12,809 bases of DNA. It comes from an uncultured Alphaproteobacteria bacterium. GTDB lineage: Bacteria; Pseudomonadota; Alphaproteobacteria; Rhizobiales; Rhizobiaceae. The notes under the pieces are model-generated. The model was given only the letters and a program-made list of their open reading frames with translations. It was not told where the DNA came from and did not search any database. The DNA lies in assembly GCA_929200335.1 (NCBI GenBank), contig CAKMZG010000063.1:1-12809 (forward strand). Reading direction: 5' to 3'. The position numbers and the translations under genes are program-made. Positions 1 to 6,308 of the stretch are shown piece by piece; position 1 is the stretch's first letter, and every line of letters starts with the position of its first letter.

Positions 1-233
1 TCTTGATACCGCTCAGCAAGACCAGCTTCCACAAGTAGACGTAAATGCCGAGAGACCCGAGGCTGCGATTGACCTAAAATTTCTGTTAGATCAGAAACCG
101 TCAAATCTGATTGAAATAAAAGCGACAAAAGGCGCAAGCGTGTACTCTCGCCAGCAGCTTTTAAAAGTGATACACCATCATCAAATTTTATTTTTGTCTT
201 TACTAACAACCTAAATCCCAAATCAATATTCAT
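1..233 (-). CDS. ArsR-family winged-helix transcriptional regulator (5' part; runs off the left edge)
   Basis: Translating the minus strand from the ATG at 233 gives 77 residues before the window edge. Residues 23-77 are a typical ArsR winged helix: LLKAAGESTRLRLLSLL, then DLTVSDLTEILG, then the recognition helix QSQPRVSRHLRLLVEAGL (about 55-72). The ELCVCDL metal-binding motif of ArsR/SmtB sensors is replaced by DLTVSDL with no cysteine, so this is probably not a metal sensor. In Rhizobiales a similar N-terminus is often fused to a SAM-dependent methyltransferase domain and lies near methionine/SAM genes; that is family knowledge, and the part that would show it lies outside the window. There is no good Shine-Dalgarno site before the ATG. 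A perfect palindrome starts 8 bp upstream of the ATG, which suggests autoregulation. The family call is firm; the ligand is inference. Confidence 0.85.
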   Translation of the reverse strand, partial: MNIDLGFRLLVKTKIKFDDGVSLLKAAGESTRLRLLSLLFQSDLTVSDLTEILGQSQPRVSRHLRLLVEAGLAERYQ

Positions 234-240
234 TTTTTTC

Positions 241-260
241 ATATAAAGATATCTTTATAT
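241..260. promoter_or_regulatory. Perfect 20-bp palindrome, probable operator of the ArsR-type regulator
   Basis: ATATAAAGATATCTTTATAT equals its own reverse complement over all 20 bases. It lies 8-27 bp upstream of the ATG of the minus-strand ArsR gene. On the minus strand a TTGCAA hexamer ends about 15-16 bp before TATAAA/ATAAAG inside the palindrome, so a -10 element may lie within it, a classic arrangement for autorepression. A dimeric winged-helix protein is expected to bind such a symmetric site. The symmetry is seen directly; the operator role is inferred from position. Confidence 0.6.
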
Positions 261-401
261 CATTTTTTAAGAAATTGCAAGCATAAGTAATAATTAATTA
301 ATTGTGTGTGGAAATTCATATTTTTCGGCTCTGTGCTTGATAGATAAGCCTCATAATGCTTAAGCTTAGCCAACAGGAATAAAACTCAATGATAGTCCCT
401 T

Positions 402-698
402 ATGAGCCCTCAATTACGCCAACGTATTTTAGAGAAATATCCAAAGCTGCCTAAATTTGATCGTGAGGCAATTTTGGATATTGCCCAAAAAGACAATAAG
501 GCAAAACTGAATATAGATCGCGCAATTGAACTTAGCTTAATCGCTCACATTCGCCATAATTATACAGATTATGATGCCTTGATTGACGAGGGCTATGATC
601 CTCTATCAGCAAGGCATTTTTGTCTTGAACGTATTAATCAGCAACTGCAAGAATGGCAGATTGATTTTCAACTCAACTTCGAAGAAAGCACCCTATGA
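402..698 (+). CDS. DUF2293 domain-containing protein
   Basis: A 98-residue soluble protein of unknown function. It matches my memory of the small alphaproteobacterial DUF2293 family: an N-terminal part with YPKLPKFDREAILDIAQ (about 13-29), the stretch ELSLIAHIRHNYTDYDALIDEGYD (43-66, the most conserved block), and ARHFCLERIN (70-79). No signal peptide or membrane segment is visible, so it is probably cytoplasmic. The ATG at 402 is the first start after an in-frame TAG at 393-395; it has no convincing Shine-Dalgarno site (an AGGA lies about 23 bases upstream). Its stop codon overlaps the asparaginase start by 4 bp (ATGA), so the two are probably co-transcribed and translationally coupled. Family call fairly sure; no biochemical role can be assigned. 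Confidence 0.8.
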   Translation: MSPQLRQRILEKYPKLPKFDREAILDIAQKDNKAKLNIDRAIELSLIAHIRHNYTDYDALIDEGYDPLSARHFCLERINQQLQEWQIDFQLNFEESTL

Positions 699-1717
699 AG
701 CCTAAAATCACCATATATTCTCTCGGCGGTACAATTGCTATGAGCAATGAATCTAATCAGCAAGGCGTTGCACCGCGTTTAACAGCTGATGATTTGGTAA
801 AGGCTATTCCTCAACTCAATGACCATGCAGAGATTGAAACCAATAGCTTTCTAAAACTAGCTAGTGCAAATCTTACCTTCAAGCATTTGATAGAATTAGC
901 CCATGAAATAGAGCAATCTATAGCAAGAGGCAAACAGGGCTTTGTGATTACACAAGGCACAGACACCATTGAAGAAACAGCCTTCGCCCTACAATTAATT
1001 TGCCAAATCAAAGGCATTAATCAATGCCCCATTGTCATCACAGGTGCAATGCGCAATCCTACACAAGTGAGCGCAGATGGCTCTGCTAATCTTTTGGCCG
1101 CCACTATTATTGCCAGCAGTCAAGAGAGTAATTACCGAGGTGTTTTGGTGGCCTTTAATGACCAAATACACCTGCCCCAATATATTTCCAAAACTCACGC
1201 CAGCGCACTTGATACGTTTTCATCTGCCCCCTATGCCAATTGCGGTGCTATTATTGAAAATCAGGTGAAATATTTCATGCCTGCACATCTACCACCCTTA
1301 AAACTTGATCAAACCTTGGCAGATGATCTAACCACCATGGGCGATGAAATTGACATTCCAATTCTAAAGCCAGGGATTGCAGAAAGCCCAAGCCTTATTG
1401 AGATGGTGACAGATAGTGGGGCTGTTGGCGTAATCCTAGAGGCTGCTGGTGCAGGGCATATCTCAGTACCATGGGCAACTGCAATAAAGGCTTGTGCTGA
1501 AAAAATGCCCGTAATTTTAGCCTCACGCGCTAAAGGGTATTTGCCGCAAAACACTTATGGCTATGAGGGAGCAGAGATTGACTTGCTTAGCCACGGGTTG
1601 ATTTCAGCGGGCATGCTATCGCCATTAAAAGCGAGAGTTTTGCTTGCTATTCTCACATCAAGCAAAAATAAAATGAGCCTTAATCAGATCAAAACTCATT
1701 TTAAAGCATTTGAATAG
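695..1717 (+). CDS. L-asparaginase-type amidohydrolase (asparaginase/glutaminase family)
   Basis: A 340-residue protein of the bacterial asparaginase family, which hydrolyses L-asparagine to aspartate and ammonia. Catalytic landmarks: the N-terminal SLGGTIA motif with nucleophile Thr13; the second motif VITQGTDTIEETAF with Thr89 and Asp90; GAMRNPTQVSADGSANL (117-133); and Lys166 in NDQIHLPQYISKT, aligning with E. coli AnsB Lys162. The C-terminal domain (about 210-340) includes GVILEAAGAGHIS. There is no signal peptide, so it is probably cytoplasmic. One deviation is Q87 where most enzymes have His (HGTDT); this variant also occurs in some actinobacterial and alphaproteobacterial homologues as far as I recall. 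It overlaps the DUF2293 gene by 4 bp. It converges on ccrM, with a palindromic repeat between the two stops. Subtype (type I, type II or other) and glutaminase activity cannot be read from sequence alone. Confidence 0.9.
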   Translation: MKPKITIYSLGGTIAMSNESNQQGVAPRLTADDLVKAIPQLNDHAEIETNSFLKLASANLTFKHLIELAHEIEQSIARGKQGFVITQGTDTIEETAFALQLICQIKGINQCPIVITGAMRNPTQVSADGSANLLAATIIASSQESNYRGVLVAFNDQIHLPQYISKTHASALDTFSSAPYANCGAIIENQVKYFMPAHLPPLKLDQTLADDLTTMGDEIDIPILKPGIAESPSLIEMVTDSGAVGVILEAAGAGHISVPWATAIKACAEKMPVILASRAKGYLPQNTYGYEGAEIDLLSHGLISAGMLSPLKARVLLAILTSSKNKMSLNQIKTHFKAFE

Positions 1718-1719
1718 GC

Positions 1720-1760
1720 CAGAGCAGCGTTTTGAATTCATTCAAACGCATCAAGCTCTA
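1720..1760. repeat. 41-bp palindromic intergenic repeat, copy 1 (REP-like)
   Basis: The element is bounded by CAGAGC (1720-1725) and GCTCTA (1755-1760), which form a 5-bp outer stem. Inside, GCGTTTTGAAT (1727-1737) and ATTCAAACGC (1740-1749) pair over 10 bp with one bulged T around a TC centre. A second copy lies at 12172-12212 in inverted orientation; 36 of 41 positions agree. It fills the gap between the convergent asparaginase and ccrM genes, and its last three bases are the ccrM stop codon. Short palindromes bounded by TAGAGC/GCTCTA are common intergenic repeats in rhizobial genomes as I recall, but I cannot name a family. No U-tract follows on either strand, so it is not a standard rho-independent terminator, though the hairpin could protect 3' ends of mRNA. 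Confidence 0.75.
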
Positions 1761-2882
1761 AAGCACTTCTTTTCTATATTTTTCGCGCAAGGCATCAAGT
1801 GGCTCGACGCCTTTATCTCCTTCATAATGCCAAAACGTCCAACCGTTACAAGCATCAATTTCTTGCAACTTAGCACCCAAGCGGTGGATAGATGCGGCCT
1901 CGCCATCACATTCCAATGAACCATCAATACGCACGGTTGCTTCCCAGCGGCGCTTTTTATCAAAGAGTTTAGCACCTGGTTCAATATAACCTGCTTCCAT
2001 GAGGGCTGCAAAAGCCACCCTTGGTGCTGCACGTTTACCCTCAGTTACTTTTAAAATTTCACCAGCCAATGGATCAACCGCATCAATGCGCTTGGTCGCC
2101 ACATCAATATAACTTTGCTCACGCTCAACACCTACAAAATGACGGCCTAAACGCTTTGCAACCGCACCTGTTGTGCCTGTGCCAAAAAATGGATCAAGCA
2201 CCACATCACCCGGTTTGGTTGAAGATAGTAGCACACGCTGTAAAAGCGCCTCTGGCTTTTGAGTTGGATGGGCTTTTGTGCCATCCCCAGTTTTAATGCG
2301 CTCACTACCAGAGCAGATAGGAAAATGCCAATCAGAGCGCATTTGCACATCATCATTAGCCGTTTTCATTGCTTCATAATTAAAGGTATATTTTTTTGCA
2401 TTTTGATCGCGCGATGCCCAAAGCATTGTCTCATGCGCATTGGTAAAGCGACGACCACGAAAATTTGGCATCGGATTAGATTTACGCCAAACCACATCAT
2501 TTAATATCCAAAATTTAAGATCTTGCAGAATGTAACCCACGCGATAAATATTGTGATAGGAGCCTATAACCCAAATTGTTCCATTGGGCTTTAAAACTCT
2601 GCGTGCCGCCAAAAGCCATGCACGGGTAAAGGCATCATAAGCGCCAAGGCTATCAAATTGGTCCCAATGATCATCCACGGCATCTACCTTAGAATGGTCG
2701 GGTCTGCGTAATTCGCCCTCTAATTGCAAATTATAAGGTGGATCAGCAAAAATTACATCCACAGAATTTGTTGGCAATTTATTTAGCGCTGCAACACAAT
2801 CGCCCTTGATGATGGTATTATACCAATCAGGTAATTGCTGATTTTGAGAAAGATTAGAAATAGACTTATTTAAATTACGCAC
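1758..2882 (-). CDS. ccrM: CcrM, cell-cycle-regulated adenine-N6 DNA methyltransferase (GANTC)
   Basis: Beta-class SAM-dependent methyltransferase that methylates adenine in GANTC. Numbered from an upstream TTG (2897) it has 379 residues: motif IV DPPY at 52-55, the block WRKSNPMPNFRGRRFTNAHE (137-156), KAHPTQKPEALL (208-219), and motif I DPFFGTGTTG at 235-244. A C-terminal RAMA domain (about 290-379, ending near CNGWTFWHYEG) is diagnostic of CcrM and helps recognise DNA. I chose the GTG at 2882 as start because GAGGG sits 8 bases before it, giving 374 residues; the TTG at 2897 has only a weak GAG and a stop codon 12 bp further upstream, but cannot be excluded. The stop TAG lies inside the 41-bp repeat. 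The upstream region has a CtrA box and a GANTC site, as expected for cell-cycle control and feedback by its own methylation. Confidence 0.95.
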   Translation of the reverse strand: MRNLNKSISNLSQNQQLPDWYNTIIKGDCVAALNKLPTNSVDVIFADPPYNLQLEGELRRPDHSKVDAVDDHWDQFDSLGAYDAFTRAWLLAARRVLKPNGTIWVIGSYHNIYRVGYILQDLKFWILNDVVWRKSNPMPNFRGRRFTNAHETMLWASRDQNAKKYTFNYEAMKTANDDVQMRSDWHFPICSGSERIKTGDGTKAHPTQKPEALLQRVLLSSTKPGDVVLDPFFGTGTTGAVAKRLGRHFVGVEREQSYIDVATKRIDAVDPLAGEILKVTEGKRAAPRVAFAALMEAGYIEPGAKLFDKKRRWEATVRIDGSLECDGEAASIHRLGAKLQEIDACNGWTFWHYEGDKGVEPLDALREKYRKEVL

Positions 2883-2928
2883 AGAATTTACCCTCAATAC
2901 TCGTTACAATTTGCGGTAAGCCTTTTTA

Positions 2929-2933
2929 GAATC
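2929..2933. promoter_or_regulatory. GANTC (CcrM methylation) site in the ccrM promoter
   Basis: GAATC on the plus strand (GATTC on the minus strand) lies 47 bp upstream of the GTG start of ccrM and 12-16 bp downstream of the CtrA-type box, about where a -10 element would fall. In Caulobacter the ccrM promoter region contains GANTC sites whose methylation state affects expression. The site is seen directly; the feedback role is inferred from that precedent. Confidence 0.55.
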
Positions 2934-2944
2934 GCTCAGCATTC

Positions 2945-2959
2945 TTAATTTCAGGTTAA
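2945..2959. promoter_or_regulatory. CtrA-type binding site (TTAA-N7-TTAA) upstream of ccrM
   Basis: TTAATTTCAGGTTAA matches the full CtrA consensus TTAA-N7-TTAA exactly. It lies 63-77 bp upstream of the ccrM GTG start and would cover the -35 region of a promoter reading towards ccrM, which is how CtrA-activated promoters are built in Caulobacter. The same box is about 90 bp upstream of the divergent HAD gene. In AT-rich DNA such a match can occur by chance, but its place in front of ccrM makes it credible. An AT-only tract (about 2956-2973) lies directly on the upstream side. Confidence 0.65.
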
Positions 2960-2989
2960 AAATATATATAAAATGTCATAATTCTTTAC

Positions 2990-3018
2990 TTGTGCCTGAT
3001 CACGCAACCTTTTATAGC
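2990..3018 (+). promoter_or_regulatory. Candidate sigma-70-like promoter of the HAD hydrolase gene
   Basis: TTGTGC (2990-2995) and TATAGC (3013-3018) are separated by 17 bp, and transcription would begin some 20 bp before the ATG at 3046. Both hexamers are only partial matches to consensus, so this is a tentative call made by eye. Confidence 0.35.
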
Positions 3019-3045
3019 TCTCAATCTGGTTAAATTTTAAAAACA

Positions 3046-3756
3046 ATGGATTTGAGTATGGCTAAGATTGAATTGGTGATTTTTGATTGTGATGGGGTTT
3101 TGATTGATAGCGAAATCATCTCAACCAGAGTGCAATTGGAGCATTTCAAACCCTATGGTTTTGAAGTTAGTGAAGAAGAATATTCAAAACGATTCGCTGG
3201 CTTAGTTGGCTCTCAAATCAAGTCAATCATTGAAGAAGAAGTTGGCCGCTCACTACCAGACGATATCTATGAAAAAATAGACATTGATACAGATATCGCC
3301 TTGGTTAAAGACGTTAAGGCATTGCCTGGTATCAATTGGCTCTTGGATAATTTTGATCAACCGCGCTGCATTTGTTCCAATTCATCAGGGTCAAGATTAG
3401 AAAAAACTTTAAAAAAGGCCGAACTGCACAACCGTTTCAAACCTTATATTTTTGCTGCCGCAGAAGTGGGTGACAAAACTAGCAAACCCTCCCCGAATGT
3501 TTTCTTACATGCTGCAAAAACATTCGATGTAAAGCCTGAAAACTGCGTGGTTATTGAAGACAGCGGCCATGGCTTAGAGGGCGCAAAGGCAGCAGGAATG
3601 CGTACTATTGGATATGTTGGCGGCTCTCACACCTATCAAGGTCATTCAGAAGCTTTGATGGATGCGGGCGCGGAAACCGTTGTGCGCTCTCTTCGTGAAG
3701 TCAAAGAAGTAATTGCAGCCTATGAAATATGGGATGGTGATCTAGAAGCTATCTAA
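3046..3756 (+). CDS. HAD-superfamily hydrolase (subfamily IA, phosphoglycolate phosphatase/beta-phosphoglucomutase-like)
   Basis: A 236-residue haloacid-dehalogenase-type phosphatase. Motif I is FDCDGVLIDSE with nucleophile Asp14 and acid/base Asp16; a helical cap follows (about 25-90); motif II is CSNSS with Ser111; motif III is Lys147 in TSKPSP; motif IV is VVIEDSGHG with Glu171 and Asp172. All catalytic residues are present, so it should be an active phosphotransferase on a small phosphorylated metabolite; the substrate cannot be inferred. The longest start is the ATG at 3046, without a clear Shine-Dalgarno site; the ATG at 3058 (MAKIELVIFDCDG), preceded by TGGA, fits family N-termini about as well. 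It is divergent from ccrM, an arrangement I recall from other Rhizobiales, and converges on the DUF1905 gene with 3 bp between stop codons. Confidence 0.9.
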   Translation: MDLSMAKIELVIFDCDGVLIDSEIISTRVQLEHFKPYGFEVSEEEYSKRFAGLVGSQIKSIIEEEVGRSLPDDIYEKIDIDTDIALVKDVKALPGINWLLDNFDQPRCICSNSSGSRLEKTLKKAELHNRFKPYIFAAAEVGDKTSKPSPNVFLHAAKTFDVKPENCVVIEDSGHGLEGAKAAGMRTIGYVGGSHTYQGHSEALMDAGAETVVRSLREVKEVIAAYEIWDGDLEAI

Positions 3757-3759
3757 ATT

Positions 3760-4071
3760 TTAGACATCTAAACTTATTTTCACATCAATCATCTGCTTAT
3801 TTTGCAAGCTTTCGCGCTTTCTGATATCGGCTTTTATGGGCAAATTATAAGTGCCTGACTTTTTGTCTGGAAAAACGGAAGTTTGCCATTCACTCTCACC
3901 AATGAGAACTTTCACGCGAACCGAGCCCCAAGCCGCCTTAGCTTGGGAAGAAAAGAAATTAATCTGAGATGAAATTTCTTCTGGCACCGTTATAAAATAC
4001 CAACTTACCCCGTTTTTGGCTGTCCAAGGCCAAAGCGGGTTAGAAAATTCATAGGTTAGATCGGCTTCCAT
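3760..4071 (-). CDS. DUF1905 domain-containing protein
   Basis: A 103-residue protein matching the DUF1905 family: an N-terminal strand with PLWPWTAKNGVSWYFITVPEE (about 12-32), then WGSVRVKVLIGESEWQTSVFP (48-68), then DKKSGTYNLPIKADIRKRE (69-87) and a terminal DVKISLDV strand. It is probably a small beta-barrel with no enzymatic motif. No signal peptide or membrane segment is seen. It starts 17 bp after the stop of the lipoprotein gene on the same strand, so the two probably share an mRNA with the lipoprotein first. The ATG at 4071 has a weak GAG about 10 bases upstream. The family is recognised; the biological role is unknown. Confidence 0.85.
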   Translation of the reverse strand: MEADLTYEFSNPLWPWTAKNGVSWYFITVPEEISSQINFFSSQAKAAWGSVRVKVLIGESEWQTSVFPDKKSGTYNLPIKADIRKRESLQNKQMIDVKISLDV

Positions 4072-4088
4072 AAAATGATCTCTGCACC

Positions 4089-4658
4089 TTATTTATTAGA
4101 GCCCTCATCATAGCCAACAAAAATCTGAATATTTCTCTGCTGAGGCACATCAATAAAAATCGTATCATCAACAAATTGGAATTTGCCAAAGATCTGCCCT
4201 TGGTTCAAGTTTGCAGGAATACGATGTAACTTAGAATAGATGGTATCATTACCACGACGAACAGCAATACGAATTGGCATAGAAAATGTGCCGCCTGCGC
4301 GTTGAGGACCAGGGATATAGCGTCCCGCAACCCCTACTTTAAGTTGTAATTGATTGTTTTCATAAACACATTCACGAGCAACTTTTAAAATAGTTGCTTG
4401 CATTTGCAATCGCGCAAGATTGTCTTTTTGACCACGAGGAAAAGTACGATAATTTTCTGTACCACCGCGCAGAACTGCTTTTGGGCAATATTCATTAGGA
4501 TCAATAAATTTGTGATCTTCAGAATAAACTGGCTTAAATAGTCCAGTTTTGTTCTTGCCATCATCTGTGCTTGAACACGCATTTAATGCCAAGCCCAAAG
4601 CAAGCAACATACCAATTTTAGAACCTAAAGACATTGAAATACGCATAACCATTCCCAT
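4089..4658 (-). CDS. Predicted lipoprotein, conserved in alphaproteobacteria, function unknown
   Basis: A 189-residue exported protein. Residues 6-27 form a signal peptide with a positive start and hydrophobic core (GMLLALGLALNAC), ending in a lipobox L25-N26-A27-C28, so it should be lipidated at Cys28 and anchored in the membrane facing the periplasm. The mature part has two further cysteines (C58 in EYCPKAVLRGGTENYRTF and C97 in ARECVY) that could form a disulfide, then a beta-rich stretch LQLKVGVAGRYIPGPQRAGGTFSMPIRIAVRRGND (105-138) and IFIDVPQ near the end. I recall similar hypothetical lipoproteins in rhizobia but no function. ATG codons at 4658, 4652 and 4646 are possible starts; the one at 4646 (MRISMSLG) has GGGA 6 bases upstream and is at least as likely. 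It heads a probable two-gene operon with DUF1905. Confidence 0.75.
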   Translation of the reverse strand: MGMVMRISMSLGSKIGMLLALGLALNACSSTDDGKNKTGLFKPVYSEDHKFIDPNEYCPKAVLRGGTENYRTFPRGQKDNLARLQMQATILKVARECVYENNQLQLKVGVAGRYIPGPQRAGGTFSMPIRIAVRRGNDTIYSKLHRIPANLNQGQIFGKFQFVDDTIFIDVPQQRNIQIFVGYDEGSNK

Positions 4659-4718
4659 TTTTAAAAATATAAATCATGCATAAGGATTAGGCCAAAATAA
4701 GAGCAAGTGCAATTGCAT

Positions 4719-4742
4719 CTATAAAAAACTCAATTTTTATAG
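4719..4742. repeat. AT-rich inverted repeat in the lipoprotein/thrC divergent region
   Basis: CTATAAAAA (4719-4727) and TTTTTATAG (4734-4742) are exact reverse complements around a 6-base centre. It lies between the divergent lipoprotein and thrC genes, about 60 bp and 150 bp from their starts. It could be an operator; as a hairpin it is too AT-rich to be a strong terminator. The function is not known. Confidence 0.4.
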
Positions 4743-4837
4743 GGGATAAAGGCTCACAAGATCGCCAAAATGATGATTTTATACAATTCCCTTCAATATT
4801 TTTACAAAGTTACCCATTCATGCCTTGCTCAATGGCC

Positions 4838-4866
4838 TTGATGGGGATAGGTTCCGCATTTAAAAG
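4838..4866 (+). promoter_or_regulatory. Candidate promoter of thrC
   Basis: TTGATG (4838-4843) and TAAAAG (4861-4866) are spaced 17 bp apart, which would give a leader of about 20 bases before the TTG start at 4892. Each hexamer agrees with the sigma-70 consensus at four positions. I see no leader peptide rich in Thr/Ile codons or other attenuator in the upstream region. Confidence 0.35.
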
Positions 4867-4891
4867 AACATATACAAACTAGGGTGAAACA

Positions 4892-6295
4892 TTGGAATAC
4901 ATTAGCACACGCGCTCAACAAGGCACTGAGAGCATTGGATTTTGTGACGCAATTTTATCAGGTCTAGCAAAGGATGGTGGACTTTACGTTCCCCAAGTAT
5001 GGCCACAATTTTCTAAAAATGAGCTTAAGGCCATGCAAGGGCTTAGCTATAATGAGATTGCATTAAAGGTTATTTCTCCATTTGTGGGCGATGAAATCTC
5101 TCAAAGTGACCTTACCCGCATGATTGATGAAGCCTATGCTTCTTTTAACCACAAAGCCATTGCACCAATCACACAATTGGATGAAAACAATTGGGTTCTT
5201 GAGCTTTTCCATGGGCCAACCCTTGCCTTTAAAGATGTGGCGATGCAATTAATTGCCCGCTTAATGGATTATATTTTGGCAGATCGTGGTGAACGCGCAA
5301 CCCTAGTTGCAGCAACATCTGGTGATACGGGTGGGGCTGCTATTGAAGCTTTTAAAGGCCGCGATAACATCGATGTTTTTGTACTGTTCCCCCATGGACG
5401 CGTTTCTAATGTGCAGCAGCGCCAAATGACAACATCTCATGATGATAATGTCCATGCGCTTGCGATTGAGGGCAATTTTGATGATTGCCAATCCATTGTT
5501 AAAGCAATGTTCAACCATCATGAGTTTCGCGATGGTATGAAATTATGTGGTGCCAACTCCATCAACTGGGGACGTATTATGGCGCAGACTGTTTATTATT
5601 TCACCTCTGCCATTGCCCTTGGCGCACCTGATCGCGCAATATCATTCACCGTGCCAACAGGCAATTTTGGTGATATTTTTGCAGGTTTCATTGCCAAGCA
5701 AATGGGATTACCCATTGAACAATTAGTTATTGCATCAAATGAAAATGATATTCTCGTTCGCACTTTGCAAACTGGCACTTATAAAAAAGACGGCGTACAA
5801 CCTACAACATCGCCATCAATGGACATTGAAATTTCATCAAATTTTGAACGCCTATTGTTTGATAAATGTGGTCGAAATTCTGATGAAATTAACAGTGCTA
5901 TGGGCAGTCTTGCTCAAGCAGGCGAATTTACCATTGCGGCACCGACGCTTGAAGGTATCAAGCAAGATTTTGCAGCCGATAAAACCGATGAGAGCGCCTG
6001 TCAGGCAACCATCAAGGATGTGTTCACAAATAATGCCATGATGATTGATCCACACACTGCGGTAGCGGTATACGTGGCCAAACAGCATCAAAAAGCTCAA
6101 ACACCAATGATTACGCTATCTACTGCCCATCCTGCAAAATTCCCTGATGCGGTTAAAGCTGCAAGCGGTATTGAACCTGAATTGCCAGAAGCATTGAAAC
6201 CTATGATGACAAAAGAAGAGCGCTTTAATGTCTTGGGAAACAGTGCTTTTGCTGTTGAAACCTTCATTAAAGAAAATTCAAGAATTACAAAATAA
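4892..6295 (+). CDS. thrC: Threonine synthase
   Basis: A 467-residue PLP enzyme that converts O-phosphohomoserine to threonine and phosphate, the last step of threonine synthesis in the cytoplasm. Its length matches the long (E. coli/fungal-type) class. The N-terminus MEYISTR and GLAKDGGLYVP (24-34) are family signatures. The PLP lysine is Lys114 in HGPTLAFKDVAMQL; the phosphate-binding loop is ATSGDTGGAAIEAF (141-154); GANSINWGRI (220-229) and TVPTGNFGDIFAG (253-265) are also typical. The start codon is TTG: AGGGTG lies 5 bases before it and the resulting N-terminus matches the family exactly, so no ATG is needed. The next gene starts 13 bp after the stop, and this gene-protease pair is a recurring neighbourhood in alphaproteobacteria as I recall. 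Confidence 0.96.
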   Translation: MEYISTRAQQGTESIGFCDAILSGLAKDGGLYVPQVWPQFSKNELKAMQGLSYNEIALKVISPFVGDEISQSDLTRMIDEAYASFNHKAIAPITQLDENNWVLELFHGPTLAFKDVAMQLIARLMDYILADRGERATLVAATSGDTGGAAIEAFKGRDNIDVFVLFPHGRVSNVQQRQMTTSHDDNVHALAIEGNFDDCQSIVKAMFNHHEFRDGMKLCGANSINWGRIMAQTVYYFTSAIALGAPDRAISFTVPTGNFGDIFAGFIAKQMGLPIEQLVIASNENDILVRTLQTGTYKKDGVQPTTSPSMDIEISSNFERLLFDKCGRNSDEINSAMGSLAQAGEFTIAAPTLEGIKQDFAADKTDESACQATIKDVFTNNAMMIDPHTAVAVYVAKQHQKAQTPMITLSTAHPAKFPDAVKAASGIEPELPEALKPMMTKEERFNVLGNSAFAVETFIKENSRITK

Positions 6296-6308
6296 AGTAG
6301 CAAACATT

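Noticed and set aside
1718..1760. Rho-independent terminator between the asparaginase and ccrM genes
   Set aside because: The hairpin is AT-rich with a bulge and no T-tract follows on either strand; it is better explained as a repeat element.
1751..2032. A 93-codon minus-strand reading frame inside the 3' part of ccrM
   Set aside because: It overlaps the recognisable RAMA domain of ccrM in another frame and its translation resembles no family; it is a shadow frame.
4659..4891. Threonine attenuator or riboswitch upstream of thrC
   Set aside because: No short peptide rich in Thr/Ile codons and no recognisable riboswitch core was seen; only a weak promoter-like pair and an AT-rich inverted repeat.
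6228..6308. Longer start for the M16 protease
   Set aside because: The extra 27 residues overlap thrC in another frame and are not family-like; the ATG at 6309 gives the conserved N-terminus.
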